Positions 41,701-52,219 of a stretch of DNA of 64,000 bases are shown piece after piece. Position 1 is the first letter of the stretch, and each line of letters opens with the position of its first letter. The DNA comes from Oscarella lobularis (lineage: Eukaryota; Porifera; Homoscleromorpha; Homosclerophorida; Oscarellidae): NCBI RefSeq assembly GCF_947507565.1, contig NC_089187.1, forward strand, positions 434,001 through 498,000, read 5' to 3'. The notes below the pieces were generated by a model, which worked only from the letters and a program-made list of their open reading frames with translations, did not search any database and had not been told where the DNA came from. The position numbers and the translations under genes were made by a program.

Positions 41701-44387
41701 GCCGAGACGGGACCCTCGCCGGGAAAGAAACGATTGAAATAGGCGCTCGCCGATCCGCTGAGACTGACGACCGGTGCGACGTTCAATATGGAAACGTCGA
41801 CTAAAGTCGAGCCCTTTTCTCCGCGACGATGGCCGTCGTAGACAGAGAAAAGAATCTTTCGCGTTCCTTCCGTCGGCATACCGCGTCGGTTTCCGTACAC
41901 AAGGTGACGAAGGACTTGGTGGTAGAGTTTCGCCGGCGCGTTGCCTCGAATTGTCATGCCGCGCGGAATCGTTTCGATCCACGATAGCTCAAGTTGCGGC
42001 GGTAAAAAGTTGCGATCGAGGTTCACGTATTCGTCATCTCCGTCTCGTGCGTCGACGATGAAGATGGTTAGTCTTTCGAGATTGCCGCTGGTCGGAGACG
42101 AGATTTCCGCACTTTGATGAGCAACGGCGACTTCGGCAGTTTTCCCTTTGACGAATTCGGAAACGTAGTCGACGCCACTGTCCAGCGGACCATTCAGATC
42201 AACATAGGGTATCTAGGAAGGAGAAAGCCTTAGTTTTAGTAGGTAAAGAGAATAAATACGATTATCTTCACCGGTAGCGAGTCTCCGACGACTTCAATTC
42301 GCACGCAGTAGGGCAGAGACGTGTGAAGATACGAGCTGATCTGAAAGCACATGACGTAGGCCCCAATCTGATCAACGAGGGGAGTCCAAGAAAACAGAGA
42401 TCTCACTATGAGAACAAATCTTCAACGGGGGGGATTCTGATCGTTTCCACGGGGTCACTTACCGGTGTTCCTCACTCCGTAAACGCGACGAGGTTCGCCG
42501 ATTTCGGCTCCACGCGGAAGCGAAGTCGTCGCCCAAATAGTCATATTATCGCCGGGATCGACGTCGACCGCCGTCAAATTGAGACCAAATCGTTCGCCAA
42601 CGGCAACGTAGAAAAGATCGCTCGACGACGAATCGGCCCAATAGGGCGCCTCGTTCTCCGTCACCGACGCCTCTTCGACGACGACAAACGCGACTTCGAG
42701 CGAACTGGTTAGACCGTTCGCTTCGTCGCGAACGACGGCGATAAAATCGTACTCGCCCGGCGGCACGTTCGACGTATTGAAACGAACGCGTCCCGTCGCC
42801 GATTCGATCGTCACCGACGACGGACGTCCGGCGTACGCGGAACCGTATTCGCCCGCCGCGCCGTCGACGATTGTCACCGTGTGTCCATTCGAAGCGAGCG
42901 CGGCGACGACGAACGATTGATTGGGCGAATTCGTCGTCAGTCGAACGCTCGGTAGGAACGGGACGATAGGCGACGAGTCGTGCGCGAGATCGACGATCGT
43001 TTGAAGGGTTCGAAGAGTTTTCGCGTTGTTTTCGTTTGTTACTTTGCGACAGCAGTGCGTCAGAGTTGCTATCCACGGCGCGTCGCCGTCGGTCGGTGCA
43101 GCGTACGTGTGCGAGAACGACGATCGAGCTAGAAAGACGCCTGCATCGTCAAACACGGAATCAACCTATTGAGAGATGAATAATCAAAAGATCTTGTTTT
43201 AAGTTCTCGTACCGTAAAAGCGATTCCTTCTGAGCGCTGTCTGCCGTCGCCGTAGTCAATTCCAAGCGGAACCGTTATAACGTCCCCAGGCGAAACTATT
43301 TCGCCTTCTACGACGTCAAACGTGCCGTCGACGAAGAAATTCGCCGTGGTGCGCGACACGCTGAGATCTCGTTTCCACGACAACGACATTTGACGAACGG
43401 TGCTTTCAACGCCTAAAAAAATCAACTATTTTAAATTCTAACGTTAGAAGTTCTTTCTGCACTACCTTTGTCGTTGTCTTCGATGGTCACCTCGAGATTC
43501 GGTACGTCGGCGTCTTGAAAATTCGCGTCTTTGCTACGAGTCGTTATTTGGACGGCGGCATCGTACGGCACATCGGAAAACCGAATTTGATCGTCGACGG
43601 AGAAAACGGTGAAATCCTGCGTCACATTCCACGCGTCCGGCTCGAAGACGAGAATCGACGGCTCGACAAAAATCGTCGTATTGAGCGCCGTAAAATTGAC
43701 GACGACCGAATAAGCAGGCCGACTCGGCAGACGAACGTCGTAGACGCGATATCGACCTTCGGGAATGTCGGGCGGCGCAGGATAGACCTCCTGCGGCGCA
43801 ACAACAACACCAGCTATAAAGAAAAAATAATTAAATAATTAAATAATTAATCTAATTAAATAATTAAATTTTCTTTTTTCGTACCGCTATCCGTTTCGGC
43901 GACGAGGAGCGTCAGATTGGCGGCGGCCAAGTCGCCGTCTATCGTATCGAACGTCTTATTTTCGCATCGGCTGTCGATTCGCAGGACGGCGCCGTACGGC
44001 GTCACCGTTCGAATAACGTCGTCGTCGACGCCGCGAACGCGCAGCTCCTGCGGTTCGGTCCAATTGGCGACGGTGAAATTGAGTCGGGGCGTGAGAACGC
44101 GAACGAACGGGTCGACGTTGTCGAAGAGGAGTTCGATGTCGTGCGTCGGTTCGGTGAAGAGGGTCACCGTGTAGGTGCCCTCGCCGCCTTCGTCGACGGC
44201 GAAGCCGCTGCTTTCGGGCTCCTGTTTCTTTTGGAAACGAAAGAGAATGTCGTTTTCTGTGGTGGAGACGGATATTTCGACTTCGATCGTAATCGCGAGT
44301 GTCTTTCGTCTTACGCGTGAGAACTAAGTGGCTTGCTAGGAGGATGAGGCACGCGTGGACCGATATCATTGGTCTGTGTCGGCGCAT
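23701..44387 (-). CDS. Giant single-pass membrane protein: Calx-beta-like, P domain, cadherin-like repeats
   Basis: Seven in-frame coding exons: 44315-44387 (signal peptide, MRRHRPMISVHACLILLASH), 43885-44256, 43466-43813, 43213-43412, 42463-43165, 42272-42405 and a last exon 23701-42212 of 18.5 kb. At least 6,700 residues plus whatever lies in the N gap. Order: signal peptide; Calx-beta-like domains (about 43200-44250); a cadherin-like/Ig-like region; a proprotein-convertase P (Homo B) domain (about 41105-41490); some 27 or more cadherin-like repeats joined by V-N-D-x-P linkers, eighteen of them forming three six-module cassettes; a membrane-proximal region; one transmembrane helix (about 24740-24825); and a roughly 330-residue Pro/Ser-rich cytoplasmic tail. 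Many N-glycosylation sequons. Probably a very large adhesion or matrix receptor. I do not recognise a vertebrate orthologue. Confidence 0.85.
24738..24825 (-). other. Transmembrane segment of the giant protein
   Basis: Encodes WWWIVLAVVVVVVIIAVTVYVS followed by HHYYKKKMDRK: a 22-residue hydrophobic helix with a basic stop-transfer anchor on the C-terminal side, so the N-terminal repeats face outside. The tail from about 24730 to 23701 is rich in S-P and P-x-x-P motifs (for example RRPLPQFPKRPSLPLK), typical of SH3 ligands and proline-directed kinase sites. Confidence 0.92.
27436..27635. other. Assembly gap of 200 Ns inside the giant exon
   Basis: Exactly 200 Ns, a conventional scaffolding placeholder. 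The coding frame upstream ends on a codon boundary at 27636 (Asp). The frame downstream is open from 27435 (Asp-Leu-Trp-Glu) to the stop at 23701. The two frames do not join with 200 bases but would with any multiple of three. The apparent stop just past the gap is an artefact of its arbitrary length. Confidence 0.95.
30930..34102 (-). repeat. Six-module cassette, copy 3
   Basis: Module starts, read from linkers, at about 34102 (INDPPELDLDG), 33680 (VNDRPYLDISG), 33210 (INDSPYFN), 32710 (VNDAPVLP), 32265 (VNDSPVLTNG) and 31743 (VNDPPFLRL). Longer than the other copies because of the Gly-Ser insertion in the sixth module. Confidence 0.85.
31198..31400 (-). repeat. Gly-Ser (GSGSG) linker in the third cassette
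   Basis: Coding strand gives repeated S-G-S-G and S-G-D-L units, rich in GCCGGAGCCGGA on the plus strand. Similar GSG tracts occur at about 37197-37232, 40655-40745 and 25590-25625, all within the same giant protein. Serine-glycine repeats like these are classic glycosaminoglycan attachment contexts, but that role is inference. Confidence 0.85.
34103..36902 (-). repeat. Six-module cassette, copy 2
   Basis: Module starts at about 36902 (VNDAPLLDLNG), 36475 (VNNRPYVDLNG), 35990 (INDPPRFV), 35540 (VNDAPVLN), 35065 (VNDSPVLRDG) and 34530 (ENDEPDLQ). The fifth module keeps DRRFGVWEYTC, matching the equivalent module of copies 1 and 3. No Gly-Ser insertion. Confidence 0.88.
36903..39745 (-). repeat. 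Six-module cassette, copy 1
   Basis: Module starts at about 39745 (VNDPPILDLN), 39300 (VNDAPFLDANG), 38845 (LNDSPRFN), 38395 (INDAPTI), 37945 (VNDSPVLLGN, with DERFGQWQYRC) and 37415 (KNDGPILRL, with a GSGSG run near 37200-37232). Module spacing is about 430-530 bp and cassette period about 2.8 kb. Confidence 0.88.
41105..41490 (-). other. Proprotein-convertase P (Homo B) domain in the giant protein
   Basis: Key residues: VVVGRVDVLVDIRHSFIGDL, then RPGGASCDRDDL, then GDWRLFVSD and GRLVGWTLILYPL. This beta-jelly-roll pattern (V-x-V-x-I-x-H-x-x-x-G-D-L ... G-x-W-x-L-x-V-x-D ... W-x-L) is that of P domains, usually found after subtilisin-like proteases. No protease domain is present here. Confidence 0.85.
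43213..44256 (-). other. Calx-beta-like domains of the giant protein
   Basis: Exons 2-4 encode successive beta-sandwich repeats ending in Calx-beta-like acidic closures such as NLEVTIEDNDKG and ANLTLLVAETDSG, with FAVDEGGEGTYTVTLFTEP at the start of one domain. The pattern (E-G-x-Y-x-V-x-L ... I-x-D-x-D) fits Calx-beta modules, which also occur in sponge aggregation-factor proteins and FREM/FRAS proteins. Confidence 0.7.
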
Positions 44388-44966
44388 TGCTTCGTTTTCT
44401 GCCTGACGACAGGCGTCGTTGTCGAATGAAGGAGAAGAAGAGCGATGCTGTTTCCCTGATGAGAGAGAGAGGCGTTGTGTATCTCGCGTGATCCGGCGAT
44501 GCGTCCCAAGCGTGTCGCTATGATACTCGGGAAAATAAAGATAACGCTCACGAGAGAGCGCGGAGGAGCGTCGTTTTGAAACGATTCTCGGCCATTTCTC
44601 GTCGTCGAAAGCGATTTTCGCGTGGCGCTGGCCGGCATGGCCAAGTCGATTGGGTTACCGGGGGGCCCTCTCTTTTTTTCGGCAATCGCAGGTCTTTTTG
44701 ACCGTTTCTCTCCATCGTCTGCTCAAACTGCACTCCAACTCGACGTGCAATCGTCGTTTTTCTTCGCTTGGCGTAGCTAAAGCAGCGCGTGCGCGCCACT
44801 GCGCGCGCACGTCGTATATCTACGGGATCTACGGTCAAATTTTCTTGTTTTTTCTCTTTCTCTAAGAAGACATAGCACATCATGAGTCATGTACGTACAC
44901 AAAGATTACACAGAGATTACACACTGAAAAAACGGTTGCAATAAGTCGCAAAATAACGAACAGTCT
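44388..44966. promoter_or_regulatory. Intergenic region upstream of the giant gene
   Basis: About 580 bp between the giant gene's start and the SF3B1 stop, both on the minus strand, so it holds the SF3B1 3' UTR and the giant gene's promoter. A GC-rich alternating purine-pyrimidine stretch (GCGCGTGCGCGCCACTGCGC, about 44787-44806) resembles NRF1-type or Z-DNA-prone promoter elements. No ORF convincing enough to report. Confidence 0.45.
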
Positions 44967-47900
44967 TTAGATAAAGTAATCCAATTCCCACCTTTCAAAA
45001 CAATTCTTCTCACCGCCGCTAACGCGTGGAAAAGATGGAATCAAGGCATCCTGTACGGAAAAAATAAATTCGAATGCGAGAAAAAAAAAGAAACAGCGCT
45101 TCACTCACCTGAGATCCTATGTACAACGTGTTGTAGACCTTCCAATATGCATCCCTCACTTTACGAGCAGGGTGAAACAAACCCTTGAACACGCATATTA
45201 TCGACTGTTCTGGGAGAGGGATTGGAGGGAATCCTTGCTTACCTGCACGGTGTACTGCAACACCTTCGACGGTCCCAAAGCGATTCTGAATCCTTCAACG
45301 GCGTCGTTAAACGCCTGGCACATGTGCGGCGAAATCTCAAAGATGTTCGGCCACACGAAATTGATGAGATGCGTCAGGGCGTCTTCGCAGCCAAAACCGA
45401 ATACGCCCAACGCCATGTGCTTCACAGCCCAAGTAGCAGTCTGACGATGGACCAAGTCCCTAAAATAGAAACATAAAAAAATATAACAGAATCTTTGAAA
45501 TAAACTTACCTGTCCATGAGAGCGTCTTCGAAAAGAGGCACGATAGCGTATACGTAGTCTTTCCCCAGTTCTCCTATGTATTCGAACATGAACGAGAGCG
45601 ACTTGAGAACGCCGTTCTGAACGTTCAACTCCGGCACCCGATACTCGTTCATCAAGGCCGGTAAGACGGTGAACGGGCCGCACGTTTCCGCGACGATTGC
45701 TATGGCGACGGTCGTGCAAACGCGATTCTGACGTTCCTGCACTTTGAGATTGTTGAGCAAAACAGCCAAGACATCTTGAGGTCTGAGAAGAATAGCGTAC
45801 GTACAGCGTAGAAATTATTCAGAGGTCGGGGAGCTTACCCTATCGCTTTGGCTATGTAGCCGAACGTGTTGACGGCCGCGCGACGAATTGCCTTCTTGTG
45901 CGCCTTGAGCAGCTCGAGAAGTTCAAAGCAGATGCGCATCCACTCGCGAGCCGAAACGTACTCGGCTCCCCTGTCTGCAATCCGACCAACGAGATCGATG
46001 CAGTTCTCCTGAACCTTTTCGTGTCTGAGAAAGAAATGAATACGCAAGATTAACTATTATGCGTTCGCTTGCCGATTTTTTAAGATGGGAGTCAATCGAG
46101 GAAGCAAGTCTTTGATTGGCGGAGTCATCTTCGTCATCCCGATCACATTCACAATAGCCTTAGAGCAAAGAAAAAAAAATAGATCGTTTCCACATTGAGA
46201 GGAGCTCCCTTCTTACTTTCAAAGCGCCCAAGATGCTTCCCAATACTTCAGGATATTCCTCGCCGAGGTATTCGTACAACACGACGCCCAAGTGACTCAT
46301 CAGCTTCTCCTCGCCGCACGTCAACATCACGACGGCGATGCGCGATATGAGATCGGCCGCCTGTTGACGAACTTTCGCCGCCTTGTTGTTCAATCGCCAT
46401 AATATCGTTCCGCAGATCTGAGGCAGGTACGGCTTCACTCGTCCCCCGAGAGCGTTTATGACGACTCCAAATCCGTTCAGCATAACGACATCCTATAGGG
46501 GAGGAAAAAAATATGACGTCAAATTCGAATTGGGTCTCGAGGTCTACCTCCGTCGTTTGTTCTTGGAATGCGTATAGAATGCCGTCAATCAGTTGTTCCT
46601 CCAATTTCGAGTCAACTTCAGCAGCCCCCAACGTTCCAACGACCTAAGGAAAAAGGATGCATGTGCGATTTTTCAATTGACTTCTTTTTTTCTAAGCGCT
46701 ACCTTTTCTATGGTCTCAATGACCATTTTTCTGTACTGTTCAGACTCGTCCTTTAGATCGTCGACGACGCGAGTCACGATTTCAGCAGCGCCGACTTTGT
46801 TGGCAATTTCAACCGTCGTATCAACAAGCTAGAGAGAAAGATGAATAAATTTTCTGAACAGTCAGTTCCCCCCTATAGTGAGTGCTCTCTTACTTGCTTA
46901 TAATTTCTCCTATCTAGAGCCATTCGGTGATTCCAAAAGAAGCGGAAATAGTCGGGAAGAATCTCCGCTTTTATGTAGCTCGGCTCCACGCCGTCCGTGG
47001 CGCAACACTGCTTCACGACCTGAAAGAAGGATTATCACTGACAGGGCAACGATCGAGCGCCACGACAAACCTTCAGTACGATTTTCTTCATTTCTTCGTC
47101 AGGACTCTGAAACTCTCGGATCAAAATCAGCATCACTTCTCTTGTGTAGTAATTGGCGTATTCGGCGTCCATGAGAGGAATGAGATACCCAATAGCTTTC
47201 AAAAAAGCAGCTAAACCCTTGAAGACAGATAATGACCGCAGATATATTAGACAATGATGATGTGCAATACTTTTCCTCTGTGATTCCTGATGCCCTTCCA
47301 AAGAGGCTTCAGTACACTATCAAAGGCTTCGATACCGTAAGGAGTCGCCGCTTCTGCAAGAGCGGCCAAGGCTAGAGCCGTGATTGTTCTCACTTTCTGC
47401 TGCTCGTCACTGAGACCTACAAAAAAATTAACCGGTGCTAGCCATCTCTCCTGGAAAAGCCCCCTCGAGATTTTCTTACCATGTTCAATGATTTCAACTA
47501 CGTTCTTGAGATGAGGAAGCACGGCGCAACCCATAAGGATAGCAATCTGCTGAATGATTTTAATGCCGGTATGACGAGCCTGCCACGACTTTTTGCTTCG
47601 ACAGACAGCCTTCAAAAAAGGAAGAAGAGAGGGTATACCCAAGGCAGACGCAACAACAGCAAAAGCCCTAAGAAAAAAAGGTATCAATCTACGTAACGCG
47701 GAGGACGTATCTTCATTAACCTAGCCGTTGTGTTTCGCACGTATTCGTCAATGTTGTCGATGTCAGGACGCATCGTTGATATCATAGTAGCTAAGCCAGC
47801 CGCCTAGACGCAAATTTCAAGTGACGTGTGTCGGAATTTTTTCCCTTTCTTACCTTTGCCAGATTGGAGATGATTTCTCTTCCCTCTACGCGAGCGTAGT

Positions 47901-50718
47901 AGTCTTCGTCGATGAGAAGCGGCTCGATGACGACGAGGATTTTGTGAACGAACGGTCGAACGAGATCGTCCAATTTGTACAAAATCCTGTCAATGACTTT
48001 TACGAGCAAATGACGCTCCTAGAGACATATATGAAATGAAATCAAACTGCCACTCCTTCGATTATTGACCTGATCTTCCAAAGTAGGAGACATGAGAAGA
48101 GGAAGGATCTGATTGAACAGAGAACCGGCGCCAAATTCCCTCGCCTTGTCCGTCACTTGACGCAAGGCACTCTTAATAAAGCGAAGAATTCGTACATGAT
48201 TTCTCTACATAAAATCGATCCGCGTCGCTCACTTTTCTCATCGGAGGAGTCCCGTTCTTTATCTTCAAGAGAAGCTTCATGATCTTTCTTTCTTTGAGTT
48301 CTTCAGCGGCCAAGTCATTTTCATCCACGTCAACCTGCGGAATAAAGAACAGGTTGGAGGAAACAATGCAAGTGGAAGCCTCGTTTTTTCTACCATAAGC
48401 TTTCCAAAATATTGAGCGTCTTCTGGCTTGATGAGAGGCAGACTGCCACCAGCTTGATCATCCATCTGTTTCACCGCGCGATCGTCGGCCTAAACGCAAG
48501 TACTTACACTCAACGGCATCGAATTAAATTTTCTATACCTGTATCTGAAACCCTCCCAATCCAATTGGAGTCGGCGTTGCCGTCAATTTCCGAGCGGGAG
48601 TCCTGATTGGATGATAATTTCCGGGAGGATCAAGCACCTAAGCCCCAAACCATTAAACCCAAGCAACTGTCTTGGACACAATCACTCACCTTATATCCTT
48701 CCGTTGGCAACATCGTATCCAACTCCTCATCCGACAACGAACGATTCCTATAGTCGATTTCTTGCTCCCACCGAAACGCCTGCATCTGCTCCGGCGTCAT
48801 GCTCCCAAGCTGAGCTGGCGACGGCGTCATGAGCCCCATCGCCATCGCGCCGGCCGGCGTCGCTCCCGTCAACACAGGAGTCGCCGCGCCGGAAGACGAC
48901 GCCGACGGCGTCGCCGCCGTCGCCGCCGCCGTCATTCCCTGCGGCGTTTCGTCCCATCGAGAACGACGTCGTCCCGGCGTCAAACTCGCGTCCATTTTCG
49001 GAGTTTCCGCCCAGGCGGACGACGAAGTGCCGGCCGCGTCTTCGCGTTCCCCCTTTGGTGTTTCGTCCCAGCGATTGCGTCGGCCGCCGCCCGGCGTGGA
49101 GCGCGTCGGCGTCGCTTCCCATAGGCGAGACGATTCGGAGGTTTTGGCGTGCGCGGGCGTTTCGTCCCAGCGTCCAGGGCCGTCGCCACTGGCCGGCGTT
49201 GCAACCTGAAGAGAATAATAGAGAGTCTTAGGAATACGTGCCATGGCTATGCAGATTATATATACATCGGAGTGATCCCAGTCTGATTTTTTCGCCTTGG
49301 CTTTAGGAGCGTCCTCGCTCGCTTTGTCCCATCTGTTTCGTTTCGTTCCACCGGCTGCATAGAAAAAAGAGTCAGTACAAATATTGATGATGTCCCTGTC
49401 TCTTGCCTGGTTTTTCTTTTGTAAGTTCTCCCGCTGCCTTCTTGTCTATTATCTCTTTCCTTATGTCTTTCTCGTCTTTTCGAAGTTGCTGCTCCATCAT
49501 CACGTCGGCGTAGGTGCGAATCGAGGGATCAGGCGTTTTACCCACTACAAAGAACCAAAAACATCAGTAACACCGACTATAGACTACGCTAGCTGAATCC
49601 CCACAAAAAAGGCCAACGCAACTAAAGGAGAAGTGAGACGAAGACACGTGGCCTCAGCCAGACGTCCAAACGCAGAGCGCGAGCACAATTCTGGAAAATG
49701 GACATAAGTAGGAGCGCGTGTTACGTACGAAACTGACATGCACAAAAAAACGTCGAAGAGTGAACTTACCTTCGAGTCTAGACACCCCCCAAAAAAACAA
49801 GTATTAGTAAAAAGCCAAGGGAGAAACGCAATGTACGTGTAACATGCAAGAACTAAAACTTACTGGACCCCCAGGTTGTTTTTACCAAAAAAAGAATTTC
49901 GAGACTTACCATCAGCAAAGGGGTCGGCTCTCTCCGGCGATATCACTGCCTGATGACGACGAGCCTGGTAGTCGGATTCACGTTCAGCGATTCGCTTGCG
50001 ACGCGTCTCGGCAAACGGATCAATATCCTGCCAATACATTATAGGAATCAATAATCAATAAAAATAAAAAATCGAATTATTAGTGACGGCACGTACGTTT
50101 CTTTAATTAAAATTTTTAGTGACGTCAAATACGTTTTTTAATTAAAATTTCTCGTTTTTCTGTACTTACGTCATCGCCGGGCGGACCTTCTTGCAAAACG
50201 GCTTTGGGAGCGCTGAACGACGGCTTCTGTTCGACGGGAGCCGTGGGCGCGTATTCGTCTTCGTCCTGCGAGAAACGTCGAAGCGCTTCGCCAGAGCGCG
50301 CGCCCCCGATGAGGGAACTCACCTCGTCTTGTTCCGTCGTCGCGATCGACGACACGTAATTGCTGTACCTATGGGGGGGAGCGCGCGCGCGTTCGCGAAG
50401 ATGGACGACTTCGACTTAGCACTTACTTGTCGCTCGACGACGTATAGATATCGCGATCGAAGTGGCCTTCCGAAGTGAGACCGACCTAGATCACGTGTTC
50501 GATTTCTTTTCTCGATCGCGTTCGTTTCGGCTGATGCCGACGGAGCTATCGCTTACGTAGTTTTCGCTTTCCGACTTGCCCGCCGCTCGCTTTTGAGACT
50601 GGATGTCCTTGATTTGTTGTTCGATGTCTGTCGGGAGAGGAGCGTTGCGTTTCGATGTTTCTCGTCGTCGAAAAGGCTCTATCGCGTCGACTTTACCTTC
50701 GTGCGTCACTGCAGCCAT
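44967..50718 (-). CDS. SF3B1: Splicing factor 3B subunit 1 (SF3b155)
   Basis: HEAT-repeat core of the SF3b complex in U2 snRNP; clamps the branch-site duplex during spliceosome assembly. The start at 50718 gives [13 protein letters not shown], and the end at 44967 gives RWELDYFI-stop, matching the conserved ELDYIL tail. The N-terminal part carries several RWDETP motifs (about 48940-49190), U2AF-homology ligand motifs that bind UHM proteins and are phosphorylated in S/T-P contexts. The HEAT repeats are nearly identical to human, for example [41 protein letters not shown] (including the Lys equivalent to human K700, mutated in leukaemia), [20 protein letters not shown] and [17 protein letters not shown]. 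Many short exons, not all delimited. Divergent from the secreted coiled-coil gene at 51361. Confidence 0.96.
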
Positions 50719-51360
50719 AATTTGTGCACGAAAAAAGACGATAAATACGAGTTTCACTACAGTACACGATGGGAGAACAAGATGGCGTTGACAGCCCGGA
50801 TGTCTCGACCTACATATCCGGGATGTGCTGCCGCCAAGGTGCCTGCCTCTTTTCTTATTAGCTCTCTTTTACTGTATTTTTTGTCGCCGCAGCACCAATA
50901 GAACTGCATTTATTAGCTGCTTTTAGCAGAAATAAGTCAAGTGACGAGAAAAGCGTCACACTGTTGCTAATAGATCAAACCGATTGATAAGCCCACAGAC
51001 AGCTCTAGAGAATGATGCTAGGCTTAGGAGATTAGTCAAGCTTGCTGTTATAAAACAATATTGCGCACGTACCGTGTGTACTACTTACCTAGAGGGTGTG
51101 GCCAAATACTTGTGGCTAATAAGATAACTGCATACTTCACAAGCATAGACCCAGCATACAGCTTCAATTCAAGGTGCAGATAGAGTCTGAAGTTCACGGT
51201 TCAAGGTCAGCGATTCTAGTGATGTTTTTGATGACGTAGTCATTGCGAGTATACATAAGTTCGCCGAGCTCGTCTTGTCACCAGTTTCGCTCAGCACCGC
51301 CGCATCCTTGAAGGTAAAGGAACGTGTCTGCTTATGCACTGTTTAGAACTCTTGTTTCAG
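50719..51360. promoter_or_regulatory. Divergent promoter region and 5' UTR intron of the plus-strand gene
   Basis: About 640 bp between SF3B1 (minus) and the secreted gene (plus). GTATACATAAG near 51250 is TATA-like for the plus gene. A 5' UTR intron is likely: TTGAAG then GTAAAGG near 51311, and TTGTTTCAG immediately before the ATG at 51361. No other gene seen. Confidence 0.5.
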
Positions 51361-51972
51361 ATGATTTTAGGTGTACTGCTTTATTCTCTGTTACTGAATG
51401 GACTTGCAGAGGCGACCCTATCTGATCACATTGACGAAGTACGTGCGTCTCATTGCTCGAAAGATTTTAGTCCTCTCTCACGTACATCCGTTAGTTCATG
51501 AACGACGAGCAAGTCGCCTATCAAAGCCAGCATTCTGTGTTACAAGAAATCGATTCTCAACTGGAGAGTCTTTCTCTGCGGTACAGAAGCTCATTGCCCC
51601 CGCCAACGAAACAAATGATTCCTTTGTAGAATCTCTGACGCCGAGGCCTCGCAAAGCAATCATTCGTTTCTCATTGGAAAACTTCAGAACGTTAAAGACG
51701 ACATTGCTAGCCTACAAGGAACGAGCAGCGAACAGGGTAGACGCATTGACGTTCTGGAATCGTTCATGGACGAACGAGGTAAGGAAAATATATAAGTACT
51801 GTACCTAACCTAGTGTAAACGCTTGAATATGCCAACAGCTGGTTACGCTGCACTTCATTACACCGATTGCACGTTGGAGAGCACAGGTCGCCTTTTCTTC
51901 GACAGAACTCTTCAGAAGTTGAACGTTTGCAATGGAACCGCGTGGGTGATGGTGCACGAGCCGCCTCTTTGA
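51361..51972 (+). CDS. Small secreted coiled-coil protein with C-terminal two-cysteine module
   Basis: Four exons in frame: 51361-51438 (signal peptide, MILGVLLYSLLLNGLAEA), 51495-51580, 51630-51778 and 51839-51972; 148 residues. The two introns inside the first half are 56 and 49 bp. Exons 2-3 form a heptad-like coiled coil (QEIDSQLESL, LIGKLQNVKDDIASLQ, IDVLESFMDE), which suggests oligomerisation. The last exon encodes a compact module: HYTDCTLESTGRLFFD then KLNVCNGTAWVMV. The C-x-L-x-x-x-G-x-L-x-[FY] ... L-x-V-C-N-G-T-x-W pattern is familiar from C-terminal modules of secreted collagen- or coiled-coil-containing proteins of marine invertebrates. Function unknown. Exon structure rests on frame and splice sites only. 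Confidence 0.72.
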
Positions 51973-52219
51973 GTACGTCGGTCCGCCTAAGTACTGAAGC
52001 TAGGAAAAAAAACTATTAAGAACGCAAAAAAATTGCTGTTCACGTATTGCTGAAATTGAATAACAATATAACACCTCACCGCACGTTTTTCACAAGAGAC
52101 GACTCAGATTTCATATTTCACTGCTCCGAACCCAAAGCTAATATTTACGAAAATAGAATGAAGCATAATTTCTGTGCAAGCTCAGTTAATTTAGATACGA
52201 TATACGTAACCTTTTCCCC

